DNA of 64,000 nucleotides. Origin: Flavihumibacter sp. ZG627 (GTDB lineage: Bacteria > Bacteroidota > Bacteroidia > Chitinophagales > Chitinophagaceae). A program made the translations under genes and the position numbers. This document shows, one piece after another, positions 1 through 9,025 of this stretch; within the stretch, counting starts at the first letter, position 1, and every line of letters begins with the position of its first letter. Below the pieces are notes generated by a model. That model saw only the letters and a list, made by a program, of their open reading frames with translations, ran no database searches and was not told the origin of the DNA. The stretch is taken from assembly GCF_000814325.1 (NCBI RefSeq), contig NZ_JPHF01000005.1, forward strand, positions 124,001-188,000, read 5' to 3'.

Positions 1-946
1 TACGTATATTATTGAACGCCAATTCTTTATAGGCCTCATCTCTTTCCAGCCCCTCAAATTTGTCTACATAATCCATCGCTGGTTTATGATTCCGTAATAA
101 TTCGCGGTACTCTTCTGACATCAAAGAACTGTCTCTTGTTCTCATCACCGGCAAATTGAACCAGTTTCCATATTCCTTTTCGAAAGGGGTTGACATACAA
201 TAGAGTGACATCCCCCCACTATCGGCCAGCATAAAGACTTTCCTGCTGATGGTATAGGTATATATCAAATAGGGGGAAATCCCAATCAATGTGACCAAAA
301 GCAGGAAAAAAATATTGTTACTAAAATTTTTGGCGGCCGGCTCAAGTTTTGATTTTAGTAGAAATATTGCCCCAAAAATACCCAGTAGTAAAAGCCATAC
401 ATACCCAAAAATAACCTTGGTTAAAATCAAAAAGGCAAATAAAAGTCCGGTGAGAATGATATCCCTTCTTCGTGGTTGCAGGTAGATCTTATGCAGCCCA
501 TAAATAAACAATGTTATCAGCAATACAGTAAGCGGTTCAGTTAACATATCCGGGATCTCCTCATATGCTAAAAAATACAAACCCCAAAAAACAGATAACC
601 CCAGCGCCACCTTATTTTTCGTGAGTAAGCGCAGATTTTTATATAGAAATACCACTGAAGCATACTGGAAAAAGGCATTCATCAATCCAGCTGTAATAAA
701 AGGCAGCTTGAACAAAACAATCGGAACTATAACCAGCGGATAACCCGGACCATTCCATAAACGCTGTATTCCTTCTGGCTTGTAATAAGATCCATCAATG
801 ATATTTCCAGCAAAAATGTAATAGCGTAATTCATCCCCCTCTAACGAATCACGATGGAAAAGAAAAACAATAACGACATATAATAACAAAAAAGGAAGGA
901 AAACCAACCAGGGGTTTCCAAAAACTCCCCGCTTTATATGCGTCAT
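1..946 (-). CDS. Polytopic membrane glycosyltransferase, GT-C/GT39-like (3' end outside window)
   Basis: The reverse strand is open from the ATG at 946 to the window edge, giving 315 codons without a stop. The protein starts with a transmembrane segment (about residues 12-30). A loop with the acidic motif EGDELRY (residues 36-42) follows, then repeated hydrophobic helices. This fits the GT-C fold, in which an acidic pair in the first outer loop serves catalysis and a polyprenyl-phosphate sugar is the donor. It sits 13 bp downstream of the GT2 gene on the same strand. Such pairs often make a lipid-linked sugar and then transfer it at the membrane. Substrate and acceptor cannot be read from the sequence. 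A general membrane protein of unknown role is the alternative. Confidence 0.6.
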   Translation of the reverse strand, partial: MTHIKRGVFGNPWLVFLPFLLLYVVIVFLFHRDSLEGDELRYYIFAGNIIDGSYYKPEGIQRLWNGPGYPLVIVPIVLFKLPFITAGLMNAFFQYASVVFLYKNLRLLTKNKVALGLSVFWGLYFLAYEEIPDMLTEPLTVLLITLFIYGLHKIYLQPRRRDIILTGLLFAFLILTKVIFGYVWLLLLGIFGAIFLLKSKLEPAAKNFSNNIFFLLLVTLIGISPYLIYTYTISRKVFMLADSGGMSLYCMSTPFEKEYGNWFNLPVMRTRDSSLMSEEYRELLRNHKPAMDYVDKFEGLERDEAYKELAFNNIR

Positions 947-959
947 AAACTGAGTTTAT

Positions 960-1673
960 TTATTTGAACAACCCATATTTCAGGATGCAATAAATTGCCC
1001 TGAAGCCATCCCGCCATCCTATTTTTTTCCCTTCTGCATAAGTACGCCCGAAATAAGAAATCCCCACCTCATATACTTTAACATTGGGAATTCTGGCAAC
1101 CTTCATAGTAACCTCAGGTTCAAATCCAAAGCGCTTTTCCTTTAAATCGAGACTCTGAATAATGGGCGTCCTGAACATTTTATAACAGGTCTCCATATCA
1201 GTGAGATTCAAATTGGAAAACATATTGGAAAGAAAGGTCAGGAATTTATTCCCGAATGAATGCCAGAAGAAAAGTATCCGGTGGGGATGCCCTCCCATAA
1301 ATCTTGATCCGAAAACAACATCAGCTCCACTCCTGTTTACAGTACTTATCAGCAGGTTGTATTCTTCCGGATCATATTCAAGGTCGGCATCCTGGATAAT
1401 CAGGTAATCTCCGGTCGCCTTTGCAATGCCAGTATGCAGTGCGGCCCCTTTGCCTTTATTGACCTCGTGTTTTATATAGGTAAGGGGAAGATCTTTATTT
1501 GCTTCGATATACCTCAAAATTGATTGTTCGGTATCATCAGTTGAACAATCATTAACAAGGATGACGTCTTTTTCAACGCCATTCAATAGTTCTACTGCTT
1601 TAATTCTGTCAAGGATCAGGTGAATGGTTGGACCTTCATTGTAAGCCGGAACTACTATCGACAATTTTCTCAT
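960..1673 (-). CDS. Family 2 glycosyltransferase (DPM1/DPG-synthase-like)
   Basis: The 237-residue protein has the GT-A nucleotide-sugar fold of GT2 enzymes. It begins IVVPAYNEG (residues 6-14), has NDCSTDDT (41-48) for the nucleotide and DAD (95-97) as the metal-binding DxD motif. No C-terminal membrane helices are seen, so it resembles soluble polyprenyl-phosphate hexose synthases, which move a sugar from a nucleotide onto a lipid carrier on the cytoplasmic face. It is followed after 13 bp by the membrane glycosyltransferase, a likely two-gene operon in which this enzyme charges the carrier. The exact sugar is unknown. Confidence 0.8.
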   Translation of the reverse strand: MRKLSIVVPAYNEGPTIHLILDRIKAVELLNGVEKDVILVNDCSTDDTEQSILRYIEANKDLPLTYIKHEVNKGKGAALHTGIAKATGDYLIIQDADLEYDPEEYNLLISTVNRSGADVVFGSRFMGGHPHRILFFWHSFGNKFLTFLSNMFSNLNLTDMETCYKMFRTPIIQSLDLKEKRFGFEPEVTMKVARIPNVKVYEVGISYFGRTYAEGKKIGWRDGFRAIYCILKYGLFK

Positions 1674-1736
1674 TACTTCTGGGATCTATCGGGGCAAATA
1701 AATAAAAACTATTTAACCGGTGCAAGTTTTGGTAAC

Positions 1737-1767
1737 AAAAAAGCCCCGATGCATAAGCAACGGGGCT
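1737..1767 (-). terminator. Rho-independent terminator of groES-groEL
   Basis: On the reverse strand, AGCCCCG (1767-1761) pairs with CGGGGCT (1748-1742) around a 12-nt loop. A run of six T (1742-1737) follows. It lies 23 bp beyond the groEL stop and closes the chaperonin operon. Confidence 0.85.
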
Positions 1768-1789
1768 CCTATAAAAATGGCTGAGACTA

Positions 1790-3421
1790 TTAATAACCCA
1801 TATCTCCCATGCCACCACCTGGCATTGCCGGAGCATCTTCTTTCTTAGGTTTGTCGGCAACAACACATTCTGTTGTAAGCAACATACCAGCAATAGAAGC
1901 TGCATGCTCAAGCGCTACGCGACCAACTTTAGTTGGATCAATTACGCCTGATTTAAAGAGATTCTCAAATTCTTCGGTGCGGGCGTTGAAACCATAATCA
2001 CCTTTTCCTTCGCGGATTTTGTTGATGATAACACTTCCTTCAAGGCCGGCATTCTCAACAATGATGCGGATAGGAGCTTCCAGCGCGCGACGAACGATCT
2101 GTGCACCCAGTTTCTCATCTTCATTGCTGCTGCGGAAACCATCAAGGGCACTGATAGCACGGATGAATGCAGTACCACCACCTGGAACAATACCTTCTTC
2201 AACAGCTGCGCGTGTTGCGTGAAGGGCATCATCCACACGGTCTTTCTTCTCTTTCATTTCAACCTCTGTGGCTGCACCAATATTAAGAACAGCTACACCA
2301 CCACTTAGTTTTGCAAGACGCTCCTGCAACTTCTCACGATCGTAATCGGAAGTAGTTGATTCGATCTGGGCCTTGATCTGGTTGATACGTGCAGTGATAT
2401 CTTCTTTCTTACCTTTTCCACCAACGATAACAGTGTTATCCTTATCAATGGTGATGGAAGAAGCCTGACCAAGATAACTCAGGTCTGCGTTCTCCAGCTT
2501 GAAACCCTGCTCTTCAGAGATCACCACGCCTTTTGTAAGGATCGCGATATCCTGCAGCATTTCCTTACGACGGTCACCAAAGCCAGGCGCCTTTACAGCA
2601 GCCACTTTCAACGTACCGCGAAGTTTATTCACTACCAATGTAGCTAATGCTTCTCCTTCGAGATCTTCTGCAATGATCACCAACGGACGACCACCCTGTG
2701 CAACTTTCTCCAGAATATGCAGGATGTCTTTCATAGCACTGATCTTCTTGTCGTAGATCAGGATATAAGGACTCTGCAGCTCAGCTTCCATTTTCTCACT
2801 GTTGGTAACAAAGTATGGAGAGATGTAACCACGATCGAATTGCATACCTTCTACAACTTCAACTGTTGTGTCAGTTCCTTTTGCTTCTTCAACGGTGATA
2901 ACACCATCCTTACCAACTTTCGCCATTGCTTCAGCAATCAGTTTACCAATTGCTGGATCATTGTTTGCAGAAATAGTTGCAACAGCCTCGATCTTTTTGG
3001 TATCGTTTCCAACAGTCTGGCTTTGATCTTTCAGCGCAACAATTACTTTTTCAACAGCTTTATCAATACCGCGCTTCAGGTCCATCGGATTGGCACCTGC
3101 TGCAACGTTCTTCAACCCTTCAGTGATAATGGCCTGAGCAAGAACAGTAGCGGTGGTTGTGCCATCACCTGCAACATCAGCAGTTTTGCTGGCAACTTCT
3201 TTAACCATCTGGGCGCCCATGTTCTCGATAGGATCTTCCAGTTCAATCTCTTTTGCAACGGTAACACCATCTTTAGTAACCTGTGGTGCGCCGAATTTCT
3301 TTTCTATAACTACGTTACGACCCTTTGGTCCAAGCGTTACTTTCACCGCATTTGCGAGGGTATCAACCCCTTTCTTCATGCGGTTACGTGCTTCGATATC
3401 GAAGAATATCTGTTTTGCCAT
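1790..3421 (-). CDS. groEL: Chaperonin GroEL (Hsp60)
   Basis: This 543-residue protein is the large chaperonin subunit, forming the double ring that folds proteins in the cytoplasm with ATP and the GroES lid. It begins [12 protein letters not shown], carries the ATP-site motif [10 protein letters not shown] near residue 90, and ends in the flexible Gly-Met-rich tail GGGMGDMGY. Length and sequence match the family throughout. groES lies 48 bp upstream on the same strand and a strong hairpin follows the stop, so the two form a classical operon. I found no clear CIRCE (HrcA) inverted repeat upstream, so the mode of heat regulation is not evident. Confidence 0.98.
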   Translation of the reverse strand: MAKQIFFDIEARNRMKKGVDTLANAVKVTLGPKGRNVVIEKKFGAPQVTKDGVTVAKEIELEDPIENMGAQMVKEVASKTADVAGDGTTTATVLAQAIITEGLKNVAAGANPMDLKRGIDKAVEKVIVALKDQSQTVGNDTKKIEAVATISANNDPAIGKLIAEAMAKVGKDGVITVEEAKGTDTTVEVVEGMQFDRGYISPYFVTNSEKMEAELQSPYILIYDKKISAMKDILHILEKVAQGGRPLVIIAEDLEGEALATLVVNKLRGTLKVAAVKAPGFGDRRKEMLQDIAILTKGVVISEEQGFKLENADLSYLGQASSITIDKDNTVIVGGKGKKEDITARINQIKAQIESTTSDYDREKLQERLAKLSGGVAVLNIGAATEVEMKEKKDRVDDALHATRAAVEEGIVPGGGTAFIRAISALDGFRSSNEDEKLGAQIVRRALEAPIRIIVENAGLEGSVIINKIREGKGDYGFNARTEEFENLFKSGVIDPTKVGRVALEHAASIAGMLLTTECVVADKPKKEDAPAMPGGGMGDMGY

Positions 3422-3469
3422 AACTATATAATATTAAATTGTTTGCGGATTGTTATTTGGAATTTGGTG

Positions 3470-3751
3470 TTATACGATGGCGAGAATATCGCTTTCACGC
3501 ATGATCAGGTAATCACCTCCATCAACCTGGAGTTCAGTTCCGGCATACTTGCCATATAAAACTGTGTCACCTACTTTTACAGTAAGGGGCTCATCTTTTT
3601 TGCCAGTACCGGCAGCTACTACTGTTCCACGCTGGGGCTTTTCTTTTGCAGTATCAGGAATAATGATTCCACCTGCGGTCTTCTCTTCAGCAGGGGCTGG
3701 TTTAACAACCACCCTGTCATGCAAAGGAGTAATGTTCAACTTCTTAGCCAT
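3470..3751 (-). CDS. groES: Co-chaperonin GroES (Hsp10)
   Basis: The 93-residue protein starts at ATG 3751 ([16 protein letters not shown]), the family start. An in-frame extension upstream to 3877 has no family character and is rejected. GroES forms the heptameric lid on the GroEL ring. The mobile loop ([18 protein letters not shown], about residues 21-38) and the C-terminal strand [14 protein letters not shown] are typical. It is first in the groES-groEL operon. Confidence 0.97.
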   Translation of the reverse strand: MAKKLNITPLHDRVVVKPAPAEEKTAGGIIIPDTAKEKPQRGTVVAAGTGKKDEPLTVKVGDTVLYGKYAGTELQVDGGDYLIMRESDILAIV

Positions 3752-3999
3752 ATTATTTGGTTTTAAATTAAGTGAATTATTAATTGGAGCGTTGCTCCTC
3801 AAGGATTGCAAAGAGAACGAATTATATGCCAATACGTTAAAAAACGTTGAGAGAAGCCATATTTGCAGTTTTAACACCTTCTGTCGGTCTCCTTTTGTCC
3901 GTTTATCGAAAAATGCCTGTTTGGTTGTGCCAATTTTTCCGGTGTGCTTGTAAGTACGACAGTCCTTTTGTATGTTTATCTCCTATCCGATCCCATACC

Positions 4000-4323
4000 A
4001 TGAAATACATCCTGATGGCTTTTACAGCCCTTACCCTGTATTCCTGCAGCAAATCTGTTGCAGATGATCCCAACCTTACCATCAATGAAGAGGATGCGAC
4101 CATCCAATGGTGGCGTTATAGTTGCGGAACTTCCTGTGAGGCTGCCGCCTGGGTGCTGCTGCTGGAAAATGGAACGGCCTTTGAAGCTGACGCCCTTCCC
4201 CAAAATTTTCAACAAGACGATGCTGAAGTAATTGTCAAATATAAAAAAACGGGAAGAAAATCACCTGTTGAACAGGGCACAGGCCTTGAGCAGGTAAGGA
4301 TCCTGAATATCCGTCCCAAATAA
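4000..4323 (+). CDS. Small lipoprotein of unknown function
   Basis: This 107-residue protein begins MKYILMAFTALTLYSC, a lipoprotein signal peptide whose lipobox (LYSC) places the modified cysteine at residue 16. The start at 4000 is chosen because it puts the signal peptide at the N-terminus; the longer reading from 3847 does not. The mature part is short, with YSCGTSCEAAAWVLLLENGTAF and a basic C-terminus. The CGTSC pair could form a disulfide. No family is recognised. It stands alone between divergent groES and nusB. Confidence 0.75.
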   Translation: MKYILMAFTALTLYSCSKSVADDPNLTINEEDATIQWWRYSCGTSCEAAAWVLLLENGTAFEADALPQNFQQDDAEVIVKYKKTGRKSPVEQGTGLEQVRILNIRPK

Positions 4324-4337
4324 GGCTTTTCAATCTG

Positions 4338-4369
4338 TTTGGTCGCTGCCCTGAAATCCTGTAGATTTG
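4338..4369 (+). promoter_or_regulatory. Bacteroidota-type promoter of nusB
   Basis: TTTG (4338-4341), a 20-bp spacer and TAGATTTG (4362-4369) match the published Bacteroidota -33 (TTTG) and -7 (TAnnTTTG) elements. The nusB ATG is 26 bp downstream. The TTG at 4339, which would otherwise be read as a start, lies inside the -33 box. Confidence 0.7.
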
Positions 4370-4395
4370 CCGCTTCAACAAAGCTCTTGAGAGGT

Positions 4396-5319
4396 ATGAT
4401 CAGCAGACGAAATATCCGGGTAAAAGTAATGCAAACCCTCTATGCACTGGATTCGATGGACCAGGCCGCAAAACCCGGAGAACCGGTCAGGTTACTGAAA
4501 AGACAATTTGACCAGACCCGACAATTACTTGTATATGTGATCCATTTCCTTACTGAAGTTGCCCGATATGCTGAAACCGATTCAAGGAACCGCGCTTCAA
4601 AACACCTTCCCAGCGCTGCCGACCTGGTTGTTAATACCAAGATCGCTGGCAACTCCCTGCTCTGGAAAATACTTGAAGACCAATCTTTCATCAGTGCAGT
4701 GAAAGAAGAAATGGTTGACAGATATCTCGACAAAGAACTTATCCGGAAAATATACCACCAGCTCGCCGATTCAGATATATATAAAGAATATATTTCTGAA
4801 CAGGGTCGTGATCCAAAAACGGAGAAGGCACTGATAGATTATATTTATAGTAACCTACTTATCACCAACGAGGCCTTCACCAGCCACCTCGAAGAACATT
4901 TCAATAACTGGGATGATGATTGCGAGATGGTCAACCTTCTTGTTCAGAACTACCTCAGCAAACCCGGCACTTATAATTTCCATGAGATCCTCAGTGCTGA
5001 CAAATGGCAATTCGCCAAAAGCCTGGTAGAAACTGTTCTCGATAAAGACGCACTCACACTGGATCTTATCAAACCCAAACTTAAAAACTGGGATCCCGAC
5101 AGGATCGCTACGCTTGACATGATCCTGATGAGAATGGGGGTTTGCGAATTCCTCTATTTCGAAACCATTCCACCCAAGGTCACCATCAATGAATATATCG
5201 ACCTGGCAAAGGAATACAGCACACCCCAAAGCGGACAATTTGTCAATGGTATATTAGACAGCATACATAAAGACCTGCTGCGCGATGACAAATTTCAAAA
5301 AGTAACATATAAAAAATAG
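4396..5319 (+). CDS. nusB: Transcription antitermination factor NusB
   Basis: The 307-residue protein begins MISRRNIRVKVMQTLYALDS, the NusB start, and its last 110 residues form the helical NusB domain (LDMILMRMGVCEFL, TINEYIDLAKEYSTPQSGQFVNGILDSI). NusB binds boxA RNA with NusE (S10) in rRNA antitermination. At about 300 residues it is twice the E. coli length, with a long N-terminal and middle insertion common in Bacteroidota. It heads a same-strand run with the DUF1573 lipoprotein, yajC and coaE. The start at 4396 is supported by the promoter at 4338-4369. Confidence 0.93.
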   Translation: MISRRNIRVKVMQTLYALDSMDQAAKPGEPVRLLKRQFDQTRQLLVYVIHFLTEVARYAETDSRNRASKHLPSAADLVVNTKIAGNSLLWKILEDQSFISAVKEEMVDRYLDKELIRKIYHQLADSDIYKEYISEQGRDPKTEKALIDYIYSNLLITNEAFTSHLEEHFNNWDDDCEMVNLLVQNYLSKPGTYNFHEILSADKWQFAKSLVETVLDKDALTLDLIKPKLKNWDPDRIATLDMILMRMGVCEFLYFETIPPKVTINEYIDLAKEYSTPQSGQFVNGILDSIHKDLLRDDKFQKVTYKK

Positions 5320-5342
5320 TGACCTTAAAATTGATCAAACCC

Positions 5343-5798
5343 ATGCGTAAACTGATCTTATCATTTATGGTGGCGGCCCTGCTTGGTTCATGCCACCAGA
5401 TCACCCGGAATGAAACCTCAAATGAACCTAAATTTCCCATGGCCACAAATGCCGCCACTGTTTCAGAGGACAGCTCGATGTTCACAAAAATTGAATGGCT
5501 CGACAATGATCTTGACCTTGGCAAAGTGAAAGAAGGCCAGAAAGTAGATGTGGCCTTCCGGTTCCGGAACACCGGCAAAAAACCTCTTATCATTTATTCT
5601 GTAAATCCAGCCTGCGGATGTACGGCAGCAGAGCCACCGAAAGAGCCCATACTGCCAGGTGCGGAAGGTGTAATTAATGCGAGCTTTGACAGCAAGGGCC
5701 GTGTTGGTACAAACCAAAAATCGATTGGTGTTAACACAAATACTTTCGGAACCACCAACCATAACCTCGTTTTCAAAGTAGAAGTAGAAAAAAACTGA
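5343..5798 (+). CDS. DUF1573 lipoprotein
   Basis: This 151-residue protein starts MRKLILSFMVAALLGSC, a lipoprotein signal with lipobox LGSC. The mature part holds an Ig-like DUF1573 domain, typified by NTGKKPLIIYSVNPACGCT, which is widespread in Bacteroidota and thought to be an envelope binding module. I prefer ATG 5343 over the GTG at 5319, because the latter overlaps the nusB stop and puts eight residues before the signal peptide. It lies between nusB and yajC. Function unknown beyond the family. Confidence 0.85.
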   Translation: MRKLILSFMVAALLGSCHQITRNETSNEPKFPMATNAATVSEDSSMFTKIEWLDNDLDLGKVKEGQKVDVAFRFRNTGKKPLIIYSVNPACGCTAAEPPKEPILPGAEGVINASFDSKGRVGTNQKSIGVNTNTFGTTNHNLVFKVEVEKN

Positions 5799-5841
5799 CT
5801 ATTTCCAAATCAATAACTTTATATCTCAAACAACAATTCAC

Positions 5842-6180
5842 ATGACCAATCTATTCTTCTTACAGGCGGCCGGGGGATCTGCGGCAACCACGCAATTAGT
5901 GTTACTAGGTGGTATGATCCTCGTATTCTGGCTTTTCATGATTCGCCCCCAGGCTAAAAAAGCAAAAGCTGCCAAGCAATTCCAGGAAAATATGCAGAAA
6001 GGTGACAAGATCGTTACCATCGCCGGTATTCACGGTACAATTAATAAGGTGAACGAAGACGGTACACTGATGCTGGAAACCAGTCCGGGTAGCTATATGA
6101 AGATCGAAAAATCTGCTATCTCCCTTGAGTGGACACAGAATATCAACAAAGCAGCTGCCACCATCGCTGATAAAAAATAA
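5842..6180 (+). CDS. yajC: Sec translocon accessory subunit YajC
   Basis: The 112-residue protein has one N-terminal membrane helix (about residues 18-36, LVLLGGMILVFWLFMIRPQ) followed by the YajC signature RPQAKKAKAAKQFQENMQKGDKIVTIAGIHGTI. YajC associates with SecDF in the inner membrane; secDF itself lies at 9026. Its stop codon overlaps the coaE start by one base (TAATG), which suggests translational coupling. Confidence 0.95.
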   Translation: MTNLFFLQAAGGSAATTQLVLLGGMILVFWLFMIRPQAKKAKAAKQFQENMQKGDKIVTIAGIHGTINKVNEDGTLMLETSPGSYMKIEKSAISLEWTQNINKAAATIADKK

Positions 6181-6782
6181 TGCTACGCGTAGGCATCACC
6201 GGTGGAATCGGTAGTGGTAAATCTATCGTAGCCAGGGTCTTCGAAAACCTTGGAATTCCGGTGTATAATGCTGACACCGCGGCAAAGAGACTGATGGAAG
6301 ATGACCCTGAACTCAGGGCTTCCATCAGTTTTCTTTTTGGTGAAGATGCTTACCTGAATGGAAAGCTCAACCGCTCCTATATTTCATCTGTTGTTTTCAA
6401 AGACCAACAAAAACTGGAAGCGCTCAATGCACTGGTGCATCCTGTCACCATCCGCGACGGAGAAACCTGGATGAAAAAACAAGAGAGCCCTTATGCCATC
6501 AAGGAAGCGGCGTTGATCTTTGAAAGCGGCACCCAATCTCATCTCGACCTGGTGATAGGTGTATCGGCACCAAGGCATATCCGTATTCAACGGGTGATAC
6601 AACGCGATAATGTAACGAGGGAAGATGTGCTGAAAAGAATGAATAACCAGATCAGTGAGACCATCAAAATGCGTTTATGCGATCACGTTATCATCAACGA
6701 TGACGCGCAACTGGTAATACCACAGGTACTCCTGCTTCACGAAGAGCTGCTAAAAAAAGCTGCCCATAAGAGCAGCTTTTAA
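6180..6782 (+). CDS. coaE: Dephospho-CoA kinase CoaE
   Basis: This 200-residue enzyme phosphorylates the 3'-hydroxyl of dephospho-CoA, the last step of coenzyme A synthesis. It begins MLRVGITGGIGSGKS, with the P-loop GGIGSGKS at residues 8-15, followed by the CoaE motif VYNADTAAKRLM and the LID region QRVIQRDNVTREDVLKRM. Length is normal. The ATG overlaps the yajC stop. Its last codons (KKAAHKSSF) form one side of a hairpin that appears to end transcription of the opposing aminotransferase gene. Confidence 0.95.
   Translation: MLRVGITGGIGSGKSIVARVFENLGIPVYNADTAAKRLMEDDPELRASISFLFGEDAYLNGKLNRSYISSVVFKDQQKLEALNALVHPVTIRDGETWMKKQESPYAIKEAALIFESGTQSHLDLVIGVSAPRHIRIQRVIQRDNVTREDVLKRMNNQISETIKMRLCDHVIINDDAQLVIPQVLLLHEELLKKAAHKSSF
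6752..6780 (-). terminator. Terminator for the aminotransferase gene, inside the coaE 3' end
   Basis: AAAAGCTGC (6755-6763) and GCAGCTTTT (6772-6780) pair around an 8-nt loop. Read on the reverse strand, seven T follow (6758-6752), so the hairpin serves the aminotransferase gene, whose stop is at 6789. Read forward it has four T after the stem and could also end coaE. The hairpin is translated as the coaE C-terminus. Confidence 0.75.
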
Positions 6783-6788
6783 TATTTA

Positions 6789-7979
6789 TCATTTAAGTTT
6801 TGCCAATGCATCTTTAATTCGCTGCATCCCCTCCCTGATCTTGGGAAGGCTGTTAGTATAAGCAATACGGATACATTTATCCTCGCCAAAAGCTTTTCCT
6901 GTTACCGTGGTAACATGGGCTTTCTCCAATATATAAAAGCAAAGCTCATCCGAGTTATTCACGGTAGTTGTTCCATCAGATTTTCCAAAATAGGACGACA
7001 CATCCGGAAACACATAAAAGGCTCCATCGGGCTCATAGCAGCAAACACCTGGTATATCTTTCAATAGCTCCAGGATAACGTTTCTTCTCTGTTCAAATTC
7101 CTTTACCATCGCCTTGCTGGAAGAAAGGTCTGAGGTTAAAGCGGTAATGGCAGCTCTTTGTGTTACAGCATTTGCACCACTGGTGATCTGCCCCTGGATC
7201 TTTTCACAGGCTTTCACTATTTCAGGAGCACCGGCAATATAACCAAGCCGGTATCCCGTCATGGCAAAACCTTTACTGAGTCCGTTGATGATCACCACCC
7301 TGTCTTTTATTTCATCAAACTGTGCAATGCTCTCATGTTTGCCAACATAGTTGATGTATTCATAGATCTCATCACTCATGATATAAACCTCAGGATGATT
7401 CTTGAATACCCCTGCCAGTCCGGCTAACTCTTCCTTTGTATATACTGCTCCTGTTGGATTACAGGGAGAAGAGAACATGAATAGTTTGGTCTTGGGAGTA
7501 ATGGCAGCCTCAACCTGCGCCGGCGTTACCTTATAGCCCGATTCAGCCGTGGTGCGGATCATAACAGGAATACCTTCCGACATTTTCACGATCTCTGAAT
7601 AGGATACCCAATATGGTGTAGGGATCACTACTTCATCGCCAGTGTCTACGAGTGCCATGATCAGGTTCGCGATGCTTTGCTTTGCACCTGTTGATACCAG
7701 GATGTTTTCGGGTTTATAATCGAGATTATTATCCCTCTTTAATTTAGTACAGATGGCTTCTCTCAATTCAGGATATCCAGCCACGGGGGGGTAATGGCTC
7801 CAGTTTTCTGCCACTGCTTTCTTGGTGGCTTCCTTAATATGCTCGGGAGTATCGAAATCCGGCTCTCCCAAACTAAGGTCGATCACATCAAATCCCTTGG
7901 CTCTTAATTCACGGCCCATTTTGGCCATACGCAATGTTTCGGGTTCGGCGAAACGCTGCAATCGCGATGATAATGACAT
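6789..7979 (-). CDS. aspC: Pyridoxal phosphate-dependent aspartate aminotransferase (class I, Ib type)
   Basis: This 396-residue enzyme should move the amino group of aspartate to 2-oxoglutarate in the cytoplasm. Fold-type I motifs are in order: LSLGEPDFDTPEHI near residue 36, the cofactor-binding Asn in SSPCNPTGAVY (171-180), SDEIYEYI (202-209), and the Schiff-base lysine K236 in NGLSKGFAMTGYRLGY. The C-terminal Arg of CIRIAYTNS binds the substrate carboxylate in this family. It resembles the thermophile/Bacillus-type enzyme more than the E. coli one. Related aminotransferases with other substrates cannot be ruled out. It converges on coaE with 6 bp between the stops. Confidence 0.88.
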   Translation of the reverse strand: MSLSSRLQRFAEPETLRMAKMGRELRAKGFDVIDLSLGEPDFDTPEHIKEATKKAVAENWSHYPPVAGYPELREAICTKLKRDNNLDYKPENILVSTGAKQSIANLIMALVDTGDEVVIPTPYWVSYSEIVKMSEGIPVMIRTTAESGYKVTPAQVEAAITPKTKLFMFSSPCNPTGAVYTKEELAGLAGVFKNHPEVYIMSDEIYEYINYVGKHESIAQFDEIKDRVVIINGLSKGFAMTGYRLGYIAGAPEIVKACEKIQGQITSGANAVTQRAAITALTSDLSSSKAMVKEFEQRRNVILELLKDIPGVCCYEPDGAFYVFPDVSSYFGKSDGTTTVNNSDELCFYILEKAHVTTVTGKAFGEDKCIRIAYTNSLPKIREGMQRIKDALAKLK

Positions 7980-8036
7980 TTCTTTGTAAAAATTGGTTGG
8001 TTTTTTAAACGTTTGCTTGACAACCAGTAAAAATAA

Positions 8037-8759
8037 TCATTTACGGTGAACCACCTGTAAAAGAGAAGGAGCCTTTTCGCCAACACCTCCTGTTTCCCCG
8101 GTTGCAATAAATGAATAGGCCGTATTTTCTTCAATAAGGATTTCATTGGTGAAGATCACCACGCTGTCTTTATTCAACAGGTCGAGCCGCCATCCTCCGG
8201 CACGAAGGGTGCTGGCAAAATTGGTTGTTACAGAGGAAACATTTGCGATGAAAGGCTGCCTGCTGCCGATCCGAACGGTATCCCTTGTTCTTACCGCTAC
8301 CAGGCTTAGTGAATCATTTCCGGCAACCGTATTGAAAAACCTTGCCCGCCCAACACTGTCATTTATATTCAGTACATCCTTGAACAGGATGGTTGGCGCC
8401 TGGTTATTTACTGCAGTATCAAACTGGATCATGGTATAGTAGGCTCCGGGTTCCCAGGGGAATAGCTTTTCTTCCGGTGCCGGGTCGGCTCCCATCATCC
8501 AGCTCGTATTCCGAACCCCGGGACGAAGGGGGATATAAGCATTCGATGCAGTTCCGCTCACCTCGGCAAAAGCCACACCTTCCTCATTTACCTTAGCTCC
8601 ATCCACCAGAAGGAAAAGGGGCTCACTATCCAACGAGGCATTGATAATGGCGATTTGTGCCCTTGGACCCGTTTTGGTGTCATCATCCTGCTTGAGGCAG
8701 CCCGCGAGCGCTGACAACAAAAGCAGAACAATGATCCCTGGAATATATTTATTGGGCAT
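8037..8759 (-). CDS. DUF4397 lipoprotein
   Basis: The 240-residue protein starts MPNKYIPGIIVLLLLSALAGC, with lipobox LAGC, followed by an acidic stretch KQDDDTKTG. The body is beta-rich with AQIAIINASLDSEPLFLLVDG, the N-terminal strand pattern of DUF4397 proteins of Bacteroidota. These are surface or periplasmic lipoproteins of unknown role. It is a single gene, divergent from secDF and tandem with the aminotransferase gene. Confidence 0.75.
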   Translation of the reverse strand: MPNKYIPGIIVLLLLSALAGCLKQDDDTKTGPRAQIAIINASLDSEPLFLLVDGAKVNEEGVAFAEVSGTASNAYIPLRPGVRNTSWMMGADPAPEEKLFPWEPGAYYTMIQFDTAVNNQAPTILFKDVLNINDSVGRARFFNTVAGNDSLSLVAVRTRDTVRIGSRQPFIANVSSVTTNFASTLRAGGWRLDLLNKDSVVIFTNEILIEENTAYSFIATGETGGVGEKAPSLLQVVHRK

Positions 8760-8976
8760 TTTTTGTGGTTTTCATCGCAATGTTAGCAAATTTCCGACCA
8801 TAGCTCTGCAACACTCCTTCCGGCAGTATAGAACATATTGCCCGTTTATATCATACCAGCCTGGTTTTCATGGTCTCCCAAATCCTCCTCCTCCCGGCCA
8901 TAATGCAGATGGCATAAGGATTGCGGCCATTTACTACAATTCACAAACCATCCTGTTAATATTTAATCGTAAATCC

Positions 8977-8984
8977 TATATTTG
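8977..8984 (+). promoter_or_regulatory. -7 promoter element of secDF
   Basis: TATATTTG matches the Bacteroidota -7 consensus TAnnTTTG and lies 41 bp upstream of the secDF ATG. No perfect TTTG -33 box is present at the expected distance; TGTTAA at 8954-8959 is the nearest AT-rich candidate. Confidence 0.55.
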
Positions 8985-9025
8985 CCACTCTTTAAAAAAT
9001 AACATAAAACGAAACAAGTATTGCG

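Noticed and set aside
2717-3559. A 280-codon forward frame antisense to groEL/groES
   Set aside because: It is the mirror of conserved chaperonin codons, has a Cys/Phe/Asn-rich composition unlike a real protein, and no promoter; groEL explains the region.
3752-3880. CIRCE-like element before groES
   Set aside because: Only a short GGAGC-GTT-GCTCC repeat is present; the CIRCE consensus (TTAGCACTC-N9-GAGTGCTAA) is not.
3847-3999. N-terminal extension of the small lipoprotein
   Set aside because: It would bury the lipoprotein signal peptide inside the protein.
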